A stretch of 64,000 nucleotides of DNA from Solibacteraceae bacterium (GTDB lineage Bacteria > Acidobacteriota > Terriglobia > Bryobacterales > Bryobacteraceae), in the NCBI GenBank assembly GCA_021324015.1, contig JAJPJX010000093.1, positions 110,990-174,989 of the forward strand, in the 5' to 3' direction. The notes beneath the pieces are model-generated. The model did not search any database and was not told the origin of the DNA. It saw only the letters and a program-made list of their open reading frames with translations. Shown here one piece after another: positions 34,301-41,712 of the stretch (position 1 is the stretch's first letter; every line of letters starts with the position of its first letter). Position numbers and translations under genes: made by a program.

Positions 34301-34807
34301 CGCCTCACGGCCGCCGGCACGTGGGAACTCCCGTTCGGCAAGGGACGGGCGTACATGAGCGATGCGCCGCGTGCGGTGGACGCCATGTTGGGCGGCTGGA
34401 ACCTGACCCCCACGATGTATTGGCGTTCCGGCCGCTACGCTGTCTTCGGCGGCATGGTGGTGAACGGAGATCCGCACACTTCCAACCCCGGAGCCTACGG
34501 GTGGTTCAATACCGGCGCCTTTTCCCCGCTCCCGGCCTACACGCCGCGCACCAATCCGTGGCTTTACTCCGGCATTACCGGCCCCGGCCAGTTCAACATG
34601 GATGCTTCGCTGGTGAAGTCCTTCCATGTGGTGGAGCGGCTCCGGTTCGAGTTGCGCATGGACGTGTTTAACGTCCTGAACAACATGACTTGGGAGGATC
34701 CGGACACTAATATTTACTCTCCCAACTTCGGGCACTCCCAGGGTAACAACCAGTTGGCCAACACCTACGGACGGCGTACCCAACTCGGTCTCCGCGTCGA
34801 GTTTTGA
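31301..34807 (+). CDS. Oar-like TonB-dependent receptor with carboxypeptidase regulatory domain
   Basis: 1168 aa from the GTG at 31301, with a GGGGGAGG ribosome binding site seven bases before it; a TTG at 31295 is less likely. After the signal peptide ending around SSFAQ comes a carboxypeptidase-regulatory-like beta domain (about residues 25-110, GRIQGTITDTSQAAIVGATV...). A plug domain (LKAGDVRETVTVAAEAS ... LQVDGAPVG) and a long outer-membrane barrel follow, with the last residue phenylalanine in TQLGLRVEF, as normal for outer-membrane proteins. The extended barrel loops fit the Oar subgroup frequent in acidobacteria. Substrate unknown; large polymers or peptides are likely. It forms a unit with the CRTAC1 and TPR genes. 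Confidence 0.9.
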   Translation: MRLAQLRALGLLLVLAVVCAVSSFAQEFRGRIQGTITDTSQAAIVGATVTLLNVNTGVSTTRQSNETGHYIFDLVDPGTYTISVEFAGFSKFVQENVLMMQRGDMTVNATLKAGDVRETVTVAAEASTVQFNTAKLETTVDSHLTNNMPQIFRTPFFLAQLDPSVEKNDYASENMPYHSWGPNQQRVGGGQNYTNDLQVDGAPVGIGYKTSYVPSPDMVQEVNVQQNAIDAEYGHSSGSAISLTLKSGTNDWHGTAFYQGQYPWANALENRVIRSINLGRNHMYGGTVGHPILKNKLFNFVAYEGWNQTDPQSLIETLPTDLERQGNFSQSLNGSGGLRTIYDPWSTQTSADGKTINRTPFPGNIIPGSRIDPIASGYVGHLWKPNAPGDGPYHVNNYYAPLPIKFPYKNFSDRVDYQATDRLRASGRVSLFRTPITTSNPTGSDYFVSDRGSERDSTSITGDVTYTLSPRTVLNVRGDYHSFIDASAYASTFSAGWGSIWQNTNFYKAMFQDPSVPVLLPRMSISGTDGYTRNFNMGPGGGYWDQRPTADSVDVKLAQQRGPHYLKFGFETRGNRSPQGLILSNPGFGFDARPTSATYVNPNTLVSGDGFATFLIGAVVPTNGSPSDWDSSATSMPVINFLNASARFYAGYINDDWKVTRNLTINLGLRYEFEQAWREEQDRAVRPLDLTVPIPEFQGANAPQMPAQVKQFYSGPWTFNGAFQFAGGGNPRGQWNSGLGTLSPRIGAAYRLNDKTSIRAAYGRYVTPWIQGTTDFNNLTTPGFTNYTGAPPQVLGVPQMQVQNPFPSTYPVIPAYGKTLGAYTMLGDSPSYYQADRPRQTSDRFNFSVQRQLPQNVVLDVTYFLNLSNYVFDTTRNLNMVDPRIAYQNKDAVNQVVPNPFYNILTVDKFPGPLRYQQQVSISSLMKPYPQYGDINVTDGQPGGNMHYHSLQIKLTKSFSKGYSFLAGYNYHYEQDQRFYDDIALYTQNYSWINSPASRHRLTAAGTWELPFGKGRAYMSDAPRAVDAMLGGWNLTPTMYWRSGRYAVFGGMVVNGDPHTSNPGAYGWFNTGAFSPLPAYTPRTNPWLYSGITGPGQFNMDASLVKSFHVVERLRFELRMDVFNVLNNMTWEDPDTNIYSPNFGHSQGNNQLANTYGRRTQLGLRVEF

Positions 34808-34811
34808 CCAT

Positions 34812-34861
34812 CGCGGCTCGGTAGCTACGTGCTCGTGTTTGCAGAATGTTACCGAGCCGCG
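34812..34861. repeat. REP-like palindrome with 12-base arms
   Basis: CGCGGCTCGGTA (34812-34823) and TACCGAGCCGCG (34850-34861) are perfect inverted repeats around a 26-base loop. The right arm continues into the 16-base motif GAGCCGCGACCGTCAG (34854-34869), which recurs exactly at 37228-37243 downstream of the same gene. Acidobacterial genomes carry many short extragenic elements that read as DGRGSVT when translated in reverse, and this is one of that type. The element spans the start of the TPR gene. Confidence 0.7.
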
Positions 34862-37174
34862 ACCGTCAGACAGCGGTTTGCCGCGCTCCTTCTCTTCACA
34901 CTCGTCCTCTCCGCCCAGGACCAGGGGTTGCGCGAGGCCGCCCAACTCGACGCTGCGCACAAGTGCGACGAAGCCGAAACCGCCTACCAGCGCATGCTCG
35001 CGCAGGGCTCTCCCTCGCCGCCTCTGCTCAATAATCTCGGCAACCACTACCTGCTGTGCGGCCAGCCGGAAAAAGCCCAGATCTATTTTTCTCAGCTTCT
35101 GAAGATCAACCCCACCCACCCCAACGCCAACTTGCAACTGGGGCGTATGGCGGTGGAGCGTAAAGACGGCGCCCGGGCGCTCGCATACCTGGGGCACGTC
35201 AAAGAGTCGGACCCCGCCATCCGCCTCCTGCGCGCCGAAGCGCTCTACTGGGCCGGCCGGCGCCCGGCGGCTACGGCAGTGCTGGACAGCCTCGCGAAAG
35301 AAGCCGGAGGCGATCCGCGCGTGGAATTCGCCCTCGGTCTCACCTGCGCCCGGCTGGGCCTCTACGGCCGCGCGGAAACCGCCTTCAACGCCGTCGCCGC
35401 GCGCTACCCCGATCAGTTCGAAGTGCTGCTGAACTTGGGGCGCGCCGCCGCGCGCGCCGGGCATTACGACCGCGCCGCACGCGCCCTGGAAGTCGCCCTC
35501 AAGTTGCAGCCAGCCAGTGTCGAGGCGCTCCTGGAACTGGGCCGCGTGGCCGCCGCCCAGGGCGATTCCAGCCGCGCTGTCTACCTGTTGGCGCAGGCCC
35601 GCCAGGCCGCCCCGGGCCGCCCGGACATCCTGCTCGCCCTGGCCCGCGCCGCCGAGGACGCCGGCTACTACGGCGATTCCGCCCTGGCCTACGACGAATA
35701 TCTTCGCCTCCAGCCCAACGACGATGCGGCCCGCCGGGACCGCGCCGTGGTCTATGGCTTCACCGGCGCCCGCCTGAAGGAAGGCTTGCAGGAACTGGCT
35801 GCCTACCTGAAGAAACATCCCCGGGACCCGCTCGCTTACTACGGCCTGGCGCGCCTCACCTGGAACACCGGGCCCGAGAAGGCCCTCGAGCAACTTTCCA
35901 CCGCCGTACGCCTGGACCCCAATCTTGCCGCAGCGCGCTTCAGCCGCGGCTGGCTGCTCCACCGGCAGGGCCGCGACGCCGAAGCTGCCGCTGACCTGGA
36001 AGCCGCCGCCCGCCTGGCCCCCGGCAACCCGCGCGTCGAAGCGCAGCTCGGCGTGGTCTACCTGGCGCTGGACCGGTCCGCCGATGCCGAAAAGGCGCTG
36101 CGCCGCGCCCTGCCGGCCGCGCCCGGCGATCCCGAGATCCTCGTGAACCTGGGCCGCGCGCTCATAGCCCTGGGCCGCGAAGACGAGGCCAGGCGCTACC
36201 TCGAGGAGTTCCGCAAAGTTCGCCCGCAGACGGCCCGCGCTCCCCTCCGCGAGGCCGGCATGATCGAGCTGGCTACTCTCTCCCCGGCCGAACGCGCGCG
36301 CCGCGAAATCGAGCGCCTGCGCGCCGACGCGCGCACTCATCCGGGAGATCCGGAACTTCAGCTCAACCTCGCGCTGCTGCTGCTGGCCGACGGCCGCCAG
36401 GAGGAGGCCACGCGCGAGTTCCGGGAGTTGCTGCGCCTGAATGCCGCCGCCGGCCAGTGTCAGAAGGCTGGCACGGCGCTCGTGCAGGCCGGCCAATACG
36501 CCCTGGCGCGCGAGTTTCTGGAGCGCGCCGCGGCTTCCTTGCCCGCGGCCCGCCTGGACCTGGCCATCGCCGTCTTCTTCGCCGCCGGGCCGCAGCAGGC
36601 CCTGGAGGCCCTCGGGCCGGCGCCGGAGGGAGAACCGTCGGGCGACTACCTGCTGCTGAAAGCCCGCCTCCTGGACGCTGCCGGGCAGCCGGCCGAAGCG
36701 CGCCAGGCCCTGGGGGAAGGGCTGCGCTTGTCCGTCTCCCGGCCGCAGGTGGCCGAGCAGGCTGCTCTGCTATTGCTGCGCGGCCGGCGCCGGCAGGAAG
36801 CCCTCGATCTGTTGGCCCAGGCCGTCCGCGCCAACCCCGGCAACTCGGACCTCCTGCTCCTCCGCGCCCTCGCATTGGGTCAGGCGGGCCGCAACGCCGA
36901 AGCCGAAAAGGCCCTGGCGGAGATCGAGGCCCGCTGGCCGGAGTGGGATCGCCCCTACCTGGCGCACGGCCTGCTGCTGGAGCGCGCCGCGCGGCCAGCC
37001 GAAGCCCGCCGCCGGCTCCAGACCGCCCTGGCCCTCGATCCGCAGAACCTGGCCGCCCGCTGCACTCTGGCGCGCTTGGCCTCCGCGCCCGCCCCCGACC
37101 CGCGCTGCCCTTGCTTAGCGCAGTTCGACCAGTTGCTGTTCCCCTCCTGCTCAGCGGCCCGCCAGAAGCTGTGA
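34829..37174 (+). CDS. Secreted TPR-repeat protein
   Basis: 781 aa if the GTG at 34829 is used. This codon lies in the loop of the palindromic repeat, so the first 15 residues (VLVFAECYRAATVRQ) are encoded by the repeat; the natural N-terminus looks more like RFAALLLFTLVLSAQ, a signal peptide starting shortly after. The rest is nearly all TPR repeats of about 34 residues (for example AEALYWAGRRPAATAVLDSLAKE). It stands directly after the TonB receptor (21 bases). TPR proteins in this position presumably scaffold protein complexes in the periplasm. Whether translation starts at 34829, at a non-standard codon downstream, or is impaired by the repeat insertion is open. Confidence 0.8.
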   Translation: MLVFAECYRAATVRQRFAALLLFTLVLSAQDQGLREAAQLDAAHKCDEAETAYQRMLAQGSPSPPLLNNLGNHYLLCGQPEKAQIYFSQLLKINPTHPNANLQLGRMAVERKDGARALAYLGHVKESDPAIRLLRAEALYWAGRRPAATAVLDSLAKEAGGDPRVEFALGLTCARLGLYGRAETAFNAVAARYPDQFEVLLNLGRAAARAGHYDRAARALEVALKLQPASVEALLELGRVAAAQGDSSRAVYLLAQARQAAPGRPDILLALARAAEDAGYYGDSALAYDEYLRLQPNDDAARRDRAVVYGFTGARLKEGLQELAAYLKKHPRDPLAYYGLARLTWNTGPEKALEQLSTAVRLDPNLAAARFSRGWLLHRQGRDAEAAADLEAAARLAPGNPRVEAQLGVVYLALDRSADAEKALRRALPAAPGDPEILVNLGRALIALGREDEARRYLEEFRKVRPQTARAPLREAGMIELATLSPAERARREIERLRADARTHPGDPELQLNLALLLLADGRQEEATREFRELLRLNAAAGQCQKAGTALVQAGQYALAREFLERAAASLPAARLDLAIAVFFAAGPQQALEALGPAPEGEPSGDYLLLKARLLDAAGQPAEARQALGEGLRLSVSRPQVAEQAALLLLRGRRRQEALDLLAQAVRANPGNSDLLLLRALALGQAGRNAEAEKALAEIEARWPEWDRPYLAHGLLLERAARPAEARRRLQTALALDPQNLAARCTLARLASAPAPDPRCPCLAQFDQLLFPSCSAARQKL

Positions 37175-37227
37175 AAATATTCCGGGGCTCCACCGCTCCA
37201 TCCTGCAATTACGAGCACTGAGTGACT

Positions 37228-37268
37228 GAGCCGCGACCGTCAGGTAGCGGAGCCAGGCCCCCGCCTGG
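37228..37268. repeat. Second copy of the DGRGSVT-type repeat with hairpin
   Basis: The 16-base motif GAGCCGCGACCGTCAG (37228-37243) is identical to 34854-34869, and AGCGG follows in both copies. Ten bases on, CCAGGC (37253-37258) and GCCTGG (37263-37268) form a hairpin with a CCCC loop. It lies in the 172 bases between the TPR gene and the first protease gene and, apart from a possible transcription attenuating role of the hairpin, nothing else was found there. Confidence 0.55.
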
Positions 37269-37346
37269 TGTAACACTTCGCGCGCGACATGCACCATCCC
37301 TCAGGCACTGACTGCAAGCCCGAAGGGCCATCCAGGAGAAGACGTC

Positions 37347-38777
37347 GTGACTCCATTGGCGCGTGTCGCCCGTTCCGCCGGGCCGGCTCTGATTTTCCTC
37401 TGTTCTCTCCCGATCGCCCCCGTCGCGGCCAACCAGATCCAGCAGGCGGCCAACCTGGTGGTGGTGGTCCACAACGTGTTGCCATTCGCTGGGGAACCGG
37501 ATATCGCGGCCGGGATCATCTTCGGTGCGCCGGGCAACCGCCTGTATATCCTCACCACGAACCACCGGGTCAGGCGGGGGGTGCAAGTCGCGCAGAACCT
37601 GGAAGTCGAGTGCCGCTGGACGCCGGGCCGCCGGCTTCCGGCCCGCCTGCTGAACACCGCCGATATGACCCTTGACGTCGCGGTGCTGAGCGTGGAAACC
37701 ACTCTGCCCCCGGGCCTGTTGCGATTCGACTTACTCGGGAGTCCGGCGGCGGTTCAGCGCGGGGACGCCGCAAACACGATCGGCCACTCTGCGGAAAAGC
37801 GGTGGGTCCTGAACATGCAGTCCAATGCCCTCTCCGGGGTGGACGGAATCCACGTCTACTTCCAGTCCCGCTTCGAAAACGCCGACGCCTCCGGCGCGGC
37901 CCTGCTCAACGACCAGGCGCAGTTGATCGGCATGGTGCGCAATGCCCAGCCGCCGCGAGGCGAAGCGCTCAGCATGGACACCATCGTACGCTGGCTTGCC
38001 GGCAACGGCTATGCCGTGGACCTGCGGCCTCCCGGCGCGCCCGGCAAGTTGTCGGAGTTGGAAAACCAGATCGAGTACGACGTGGCCTGGGCCTGCGGCA
38101 CCGTCGCGGCCTTCCCCAAGCAGACCCCCGACGCGCAGGCGATCGTGAAGAAACTATCGGGCTTCGCCGCGCGTGTGGAGAGCGAGCCCCGGTTCTACGG
38201 CGCCCGGTCCTACATCATCGGAATGCTCTATCGCTGTCTCGGGGCAGCTTACCTGATCGATCAGAAACTCGAGCTCGACGCCAAAAACCGGGCGGCGCTG
38301 CCGCATCTCAATCGCAGCCTGGAGTACTATCCCGACCAGCCCCTGCTGAGGCAGAACATCGCGTTCTTGCAGTCCTCTCTGGACAACAACAAGGCGGATA
38401 TCCGCGCCTACATGAAGAACGTCTTTCAGGTGACCATGGGCCGGGACGACCCGTCCATTCCCGGGCTGGTCGAGGCCATCGCTTCTTACATGGGCGGCCT
38501 CGAACAGCAGGCGCAGCAATGGCTGATGCAGGAAGCCACCAACCCGCCGCTGGGCGTGATGATGGATGCCGTCCAGACCATGGCCAAAAAGCAAGCCAAT
38601 CTCGATTACCAGGTCGAGCTGACCAGCAAAAGGCTGCCCAGCGGCCTGGTCGAGGTGCAAGCCGTCATTGGCCCCAATATCTTCCTTTGGCACGTGGACT
38701 ACGCCCGAAAAAAGTTCACTGCGGAGAACCAGCTCACCCGGCAGTTCATGGACATGATGGCCCAGGCGCAAAAGTAG
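37347..38777 (+). CDS. Trypsin-like serine protease with novel C-terminal domain (copy 1)
   Basis: 476 aa from the GTG at 37347 with AGGAG at 37334-37338. Signal peptide at residues 1-28, then a trypsin-like domain (about 30-220). The triad is H73 (LTTNHRV), D110 (MTLDVAVLSV) and S182 in DASGAAL. The usual GxSGG around the serine is changed to SGA here, so activity may be altered. The C-terminal half (about 245-476) is a helical region followed by strands; I do not recognise it. Its sequence includes GMLYRCLGAAYLI, RSLEYYPDQPLLRQNIAFL and QWLMQEATNPPLGVMMDAVQ. The next gene is a paralogue; its Shine-Dalgarno sequence overlaps this gene's stop codon, so the two form one operon. Confidence 0.85.
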   Translation: MTPLARVARSAGPALIFLCSLPIAPVAANQIQQAANLVVVVHNVLPFAGEPDIAAGIIFGAPGNRLYILTTNHRVRRGVQVAQNLEVECRWTPGRRLPARLLNTADMTLDVAVLSVETTLPPGLLRFDLLGSPAAVQRGDAANTIGHSAEKRWVLNMQSNALSGVDGIHVYFQSRFENADASGAALLNDQAQLIGMVRNAQPPRGEALSMDTIVRWLAGNGYAVDLRPPGAPGKLSELENQIEYDVAWACGTVAAFPKQTPDAQAIVKKLSGFAARVESEPRFYGARSYIIGMLYRCLGAAYLIDQKLELDAKNRAALPHLNRSLEYYPDQPLLRQNIAFLQSSLDNNKADIRAYMKNVFQVTMGRDDPSIPGLVEAIASYMGGLEQQAQQWLMQEATNPPLGVMMDAVQTMAKKQANLDYQVELTSKRLPSGLVEVQAVIGPNIFLWHVDYARKKFTAENQLTRQFMDMMAQAQK

Positions 38778-38786
38778 GAGGACGAT

Positions 38787-40195
38787 ATGCGTGCGTTACT
38801 GATAGCGGCGATCGCCGTCTCCGGGCTTTCTCCGGCCGGGGCCGCCTTAAACCCGGGCGAAGAGCAGATCAAGAATCTCGTGGTCGTCGTGCGCAGCGCG
38901 TTCCCGCGCGGCGCCCGGGATCTGGGCGCCGGCATCATCTTCGGCGCGGCGCTCCATCGCCTCTATATCCTCACCGCCAACCACGTCGTCCGCCAGGGTG
39001 TGGAGACTGCCCAAGCGGTCGACGTGGAATTCCGCTGGTTACCGGGCGAGAGATCCGGCGCGCGCCTGTTGAGCACAGCCGATACCGGCTTGGACGTCGC
39101 TGTCCTCAGCGTGGAGACCGCCGCGCCGCCGGGCTTGCTGCATTTTGACCGGCTGGGCATTCCCGCGGGGTCAACCGCGGCGACCCGGTTTTTAGCGTGG
39201 GGCATCCGAACGGCAAGCTGTGGGAGGCCAATGTCAAGCCTGACGCCATGTCCTCCAAGGACGGCATCCGCCTGTACTTCCAGTCCGGCTTCATCGGCCA
39301 GGGCCATTCCGGAGGCGCCCTGCTGAACGACCGCTGGGAGCTGATCGGCATGCTGCGCAGCGACCAGCCGCCCCACGGCGAAGCCATCGCCTTGGACACC
39401 ATCATCGCCTGGCTCGCCGCGCATCAGTACGAGGTGGACCTGCGCCCGCCGGGAGCCCCGGGCAGCTTCGAGCAGTTGATCTCGGCCATCGAAACGGATG
39501 TCACCTATGCCTGCGCGGAACTGGCGTCCTTCCCCAACGACAATGTCAAGGGAGAAGCCATCATCGCCGAGCTTTCCGGGCCTTTGAAGAACGTGGAGGA
39601 GGACCCCCGCTTCTCCAGCGCCCGGTCGCCGGTCCTGGCATCTCTCTACCGCTGCGTGGGTGGTGCCTATCTCATCCACAACAAACTGGAGATCAATCAA
39701 AAACTGCTGACTGCCATCCCGTACCTCAAGCGCAGCCTGGATCTGAACCCCGCGCAGCCGCTCCTGAAGCAAAACATTGCCGTGCTGGAGACGTTTCTGA
39801 AGAACCAGGGCGGCGACACCAAGATCTACCTCACCACGGTCCTTCAAATCTTCCAGGGCGGCGACAGCCCCGCCGTGTCCAATCTCGCCAACGATCTCAC
39901 CTCGTACACGCTCAAGCCGGAATACCAGGCCATGCAATGGCTCATGCACCAGGCCACCAACCCGCCCATTACCACCTTTCTGGAGGGCATCCGCCTCATG
40001 ATCAAGAAGCAGAGCAATGCGGACGTGACCGTGGATGTCTCCAACCGCAAGCTCCCGGACGGGCTGGTGGAGGTGCGGGCCAAAGTCGGCTCCACGGTGT
40101 TCCTCTGGACCGTGGATTATGCCCGCAAGCAATACGCGCCGCGGAATGAGATGACCCAGAAGCTGATGGAGGTCATTGCGAAGACTAGGCCGTAG
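38787..40195 (+). pseudogene. Trypsin-like serine protease copy 2, frameshifted
   Basis: A paralogue of the preceding gene over its full length, but in two frames: 38787 to about 39170 in one, about 39170 to 40195 in the other. The protein reads through LDRLGIPAG-like sequence and must continue as VNRGDPVFSVGHPNGK in the shifted frame; alignment with copy 1 (AAVQRGDAANTIGHSAEK) shows that one G is missing from the GGGG run at 39167-39170. All three catalytic residues are kept (TANHVV, TGLDVAVLSV, GHSGGAL), and the serine motif is the canonical GHSGG, unlike copy 1. The cause may be a real mutation or a homopolymer sequencing error. Signal peptide at the N-terminus; AGGAGG at 38776-38781 precedes the ATG. 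Confidence 0.85.
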
Positions 40196-40204
40196 GCCGC
40201 CCGC

Positions 40205-41041
40205 TTACGCCAGTTCGAATTTTCCGTCCCGTTTGGTCACGCGCGCGAAGGCCATTTCCGGGTCGTGCCCGAACCCGCACACCCAGTTGCCCTCCGCGGC
40301 CGCCTCCAGCCAGCGCTGCTTGTTGGCGATGGATTCTAGCGGGAACAGATCGAAGGCCGCCACCCAGGTGGGCGCCAGGTGCGCCGCCGTGGGAACCAGG
40401 TCGCTCAGGAAACAGAACGTCTGCCCTTGCGAGGTGGCCGTGACCACCATCATGTCGCGGTTATGCCCTGCCGCCAGGCACATGCGAATGCCCGGCGCCG
40501 GCCCGAAGTCCGCCTCTACCAGCCGCATCCGACCACTTTCCACCAGCGGATCGTAGTTTGCATCCACGTAGGACACGCTGTCGCGAGGGTGCCGCTCGTG
40601 GGCATGCTCCCACTCGCCGCGACGCGTGTAATAGGTGGCTCGCGGGAACGCCGGTCGCACCCCGCCGTCCGTCAGGAGGGTGTTGCCCCCGCAGTGATCC
40701 CAGTGCAGATGCGTGTTGAGCACCAGGTCGATCTTTTCCGGGTCGATGCCGTGCTCCGCCACGATCTCCGCGAGCGGGGGCGTAACCGCCGGCACGCGCA
40801 TGCGCTCGCGCATGCGCCGGTCCGGCTTATCCCCGCAGCCGGTCTCGATCAGGATGGTGTGTTCGTCCGTCTGGATGACGTAGCAGTTGAAGCCCAGCGG
40901 AATGCGGTTCAGCTCATCCGCGTGCGCCTTCCGCCCCCACAGGGTCTTGGGCACCACGCCGAACAGCACACCCCCGTCCCAGTAGTGGATGCCCGCGCGA
41001 ACCAGGGTCACCTGGAATGCGCCCAGAGCGACGCTCGACAT
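40205..41041 (-). CDS. MBL-fold metallo-hydrolase
   Basis: 278 aa from the ATG at 41041; the frame is open to 41083 but overlaps the upstream gene. The metal site HLHWDHCGG is a clear HxHxDH motif of the metallo-beta-lactamase fold, with later metal ligands in AAGHNRDMM and FLSDLV. No signal peptide, so it is cytoplasmic. The sequence resembles quorum-quenching lactonase or N-acyl homoserine lactonase-like members (SGWGCGDKP-type loops), but without a known active-site signature beyond the metal ligands the substrate is open. The YtxH gene lies ten bases upstream, and the two genes are probably cotranscribed. Confidence 0.87.
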   Translation of the reverse strand: MSSVALGAFQVTLVRAGIHYWDGGVLFGVVPKTLWGRKAHADELNRIPLGFNCYVIQTDEHTILIETGCGDKPDRRMRERMRVPAVTPPLAEIVAEHGIDPEKIDLVLNTHLHWDHCGGNTLLTDGGVRPAFPRATYYTRRGEWEHAHERHPRDSVSYVDANYDPLVESGRMRLVEADFGPAPGIRMCLAAGHNRDMMVVTATSQGQTFCFLSDLVPTAAHLAPTWVAAFDLFPLESIANKQRWLEAAAEGNWVCGFGHDPEMAFARVTKRDGKFELA

Positions 41042-41051
41042 CCGGCGGCGC

Positions 41052-41333
41052 TTACCCTCGCACCAGCTTGCGGCCCCGCTCAAACAGGTCGGCGGCGTCC
41101 TCGACGAGTTCCCGGCCCTTCTCGTACATATCTTTGCCGGCGGAGAAAACGTCTTTGCCCACGTCGCTGACGGCGTCCTTGCCTACTTGCGCCTTCTGCG
41201 AGAGAAAGTCCCGCGTGTCCTTGCCGCTCTTGGGAGCATAGAGGAGCGCCACCGCTGCTCCGATGATCACCCCGGCCAGGAACCAGCCCAACCCCAGCGC
41301 GGCCCGCTCTTCGGCGTCTTCATGATGCGACAT
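41052..41333 (-). CDS. YtxH-family membrane-anchored protein
   Basis: 93 aa. One transmembrane helix near the N-terminus (LGLGWFLAGVIIGAAVALLYAPKSGKDTR) followed by an amphipathic helical tail with repeated K/D/E segments. The GLxxGxxxGxxxALLxAPxSGxxTR pattern is the hallmark of YtxH proteins, small general-stress proteins of unknown mechanism. A GGAGG lies seven bases before the ATG, and a TAGAAT hexamer is present on this strand at 41369-41374. It is transcribed ahead of the MBL hydrolase gene. Confidence 0.88.
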   Translation of the reverse strand: MSHHEDAEERAALGLGWFLAGVIIGAAVALLYAPKSGKDTRDFLSQKAQVGKDAVSDVGKDVFSAGKDMYEKGRELVEDAADLFERGRKLVRG

Positions 41334-41403
41334 TCCGTTGCCTCCGTCCGATAAGTCCTTGAGCTTTCATTCTATCGTTCCTGCGGTGCGATATGCTGGA
41401 GTC

Positions 41404-41712
41404 ATGCCGGAAGAACTGGAGCCTGAGACCGAAGCAGTGGATCCTTCCCACGAGCTGGATCTGGTTCCCATTTTCAGCTCCTCCAACGTGGACGCGGAAA
41501 TGGAGGCCATGGCCATTCACGGCATTTTGGAAGCCAACGGGATTCCCGCGGTGGTGGTCGGCGCTTCCACCATCCCCGTGCTGCAGTTCCAGGTGCAGGT
41601 GCCTCGCAGCCGGACCGCCGAAGCCGAGCGCGCCATCGCCGAGGCGCGGGAAGCCGGGCCCGCTGCCGCCGCCGAAGCCGAAGAGGCTTCAGAAGGCACT
41701 CAGCAGGCGTAA
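41404..41712 (+). CDS. DUF2007-type putative signal-transducing protein
   Basis: 102 aa from the ATG at 41404. The middle (DLVPIFSSSNVDAEMEAMAIHGILEANGIPAVVVG...LQFQVQVPRSRTAEAERAIAEA) is a ferredoxin-like domain like that of DUF2007 proteins, which resemble regulatory domains. Acidic N-terminus and a low-complexity Ala/Glu tail (PAAAAEAEEASEGTQQA). Its 3' end overlaps the 3' end of comEC by 24 bases on the other strand. Function unknown. Confidence 0.78.
   Translation: MPEELEPETEAVDPSHELDLVPIFSSSNVDAEMEAMAIHGILEANGIPAVVVGASTIPVLQFQVQVPRSRTAEAERAIAEAREAGPAAAAEAEEASEGTQQA

Noticed and set aside
32534..36496. 1320-codon open frame on the reverse strand
   Set aside because: Antisense to the TonB receptor and TPR genes, both of which have clear family matches; long antisense frames are common in GC-rich DNA. 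Translation shows no domain.
39167..39170. Programmed -1 frameshift in protease copy 2
   Set aside because: The site lacks a slippery heptamer: slipping from GCG GGG to CGC GGG would mispair in the P site. A one-base deletion is simpler.
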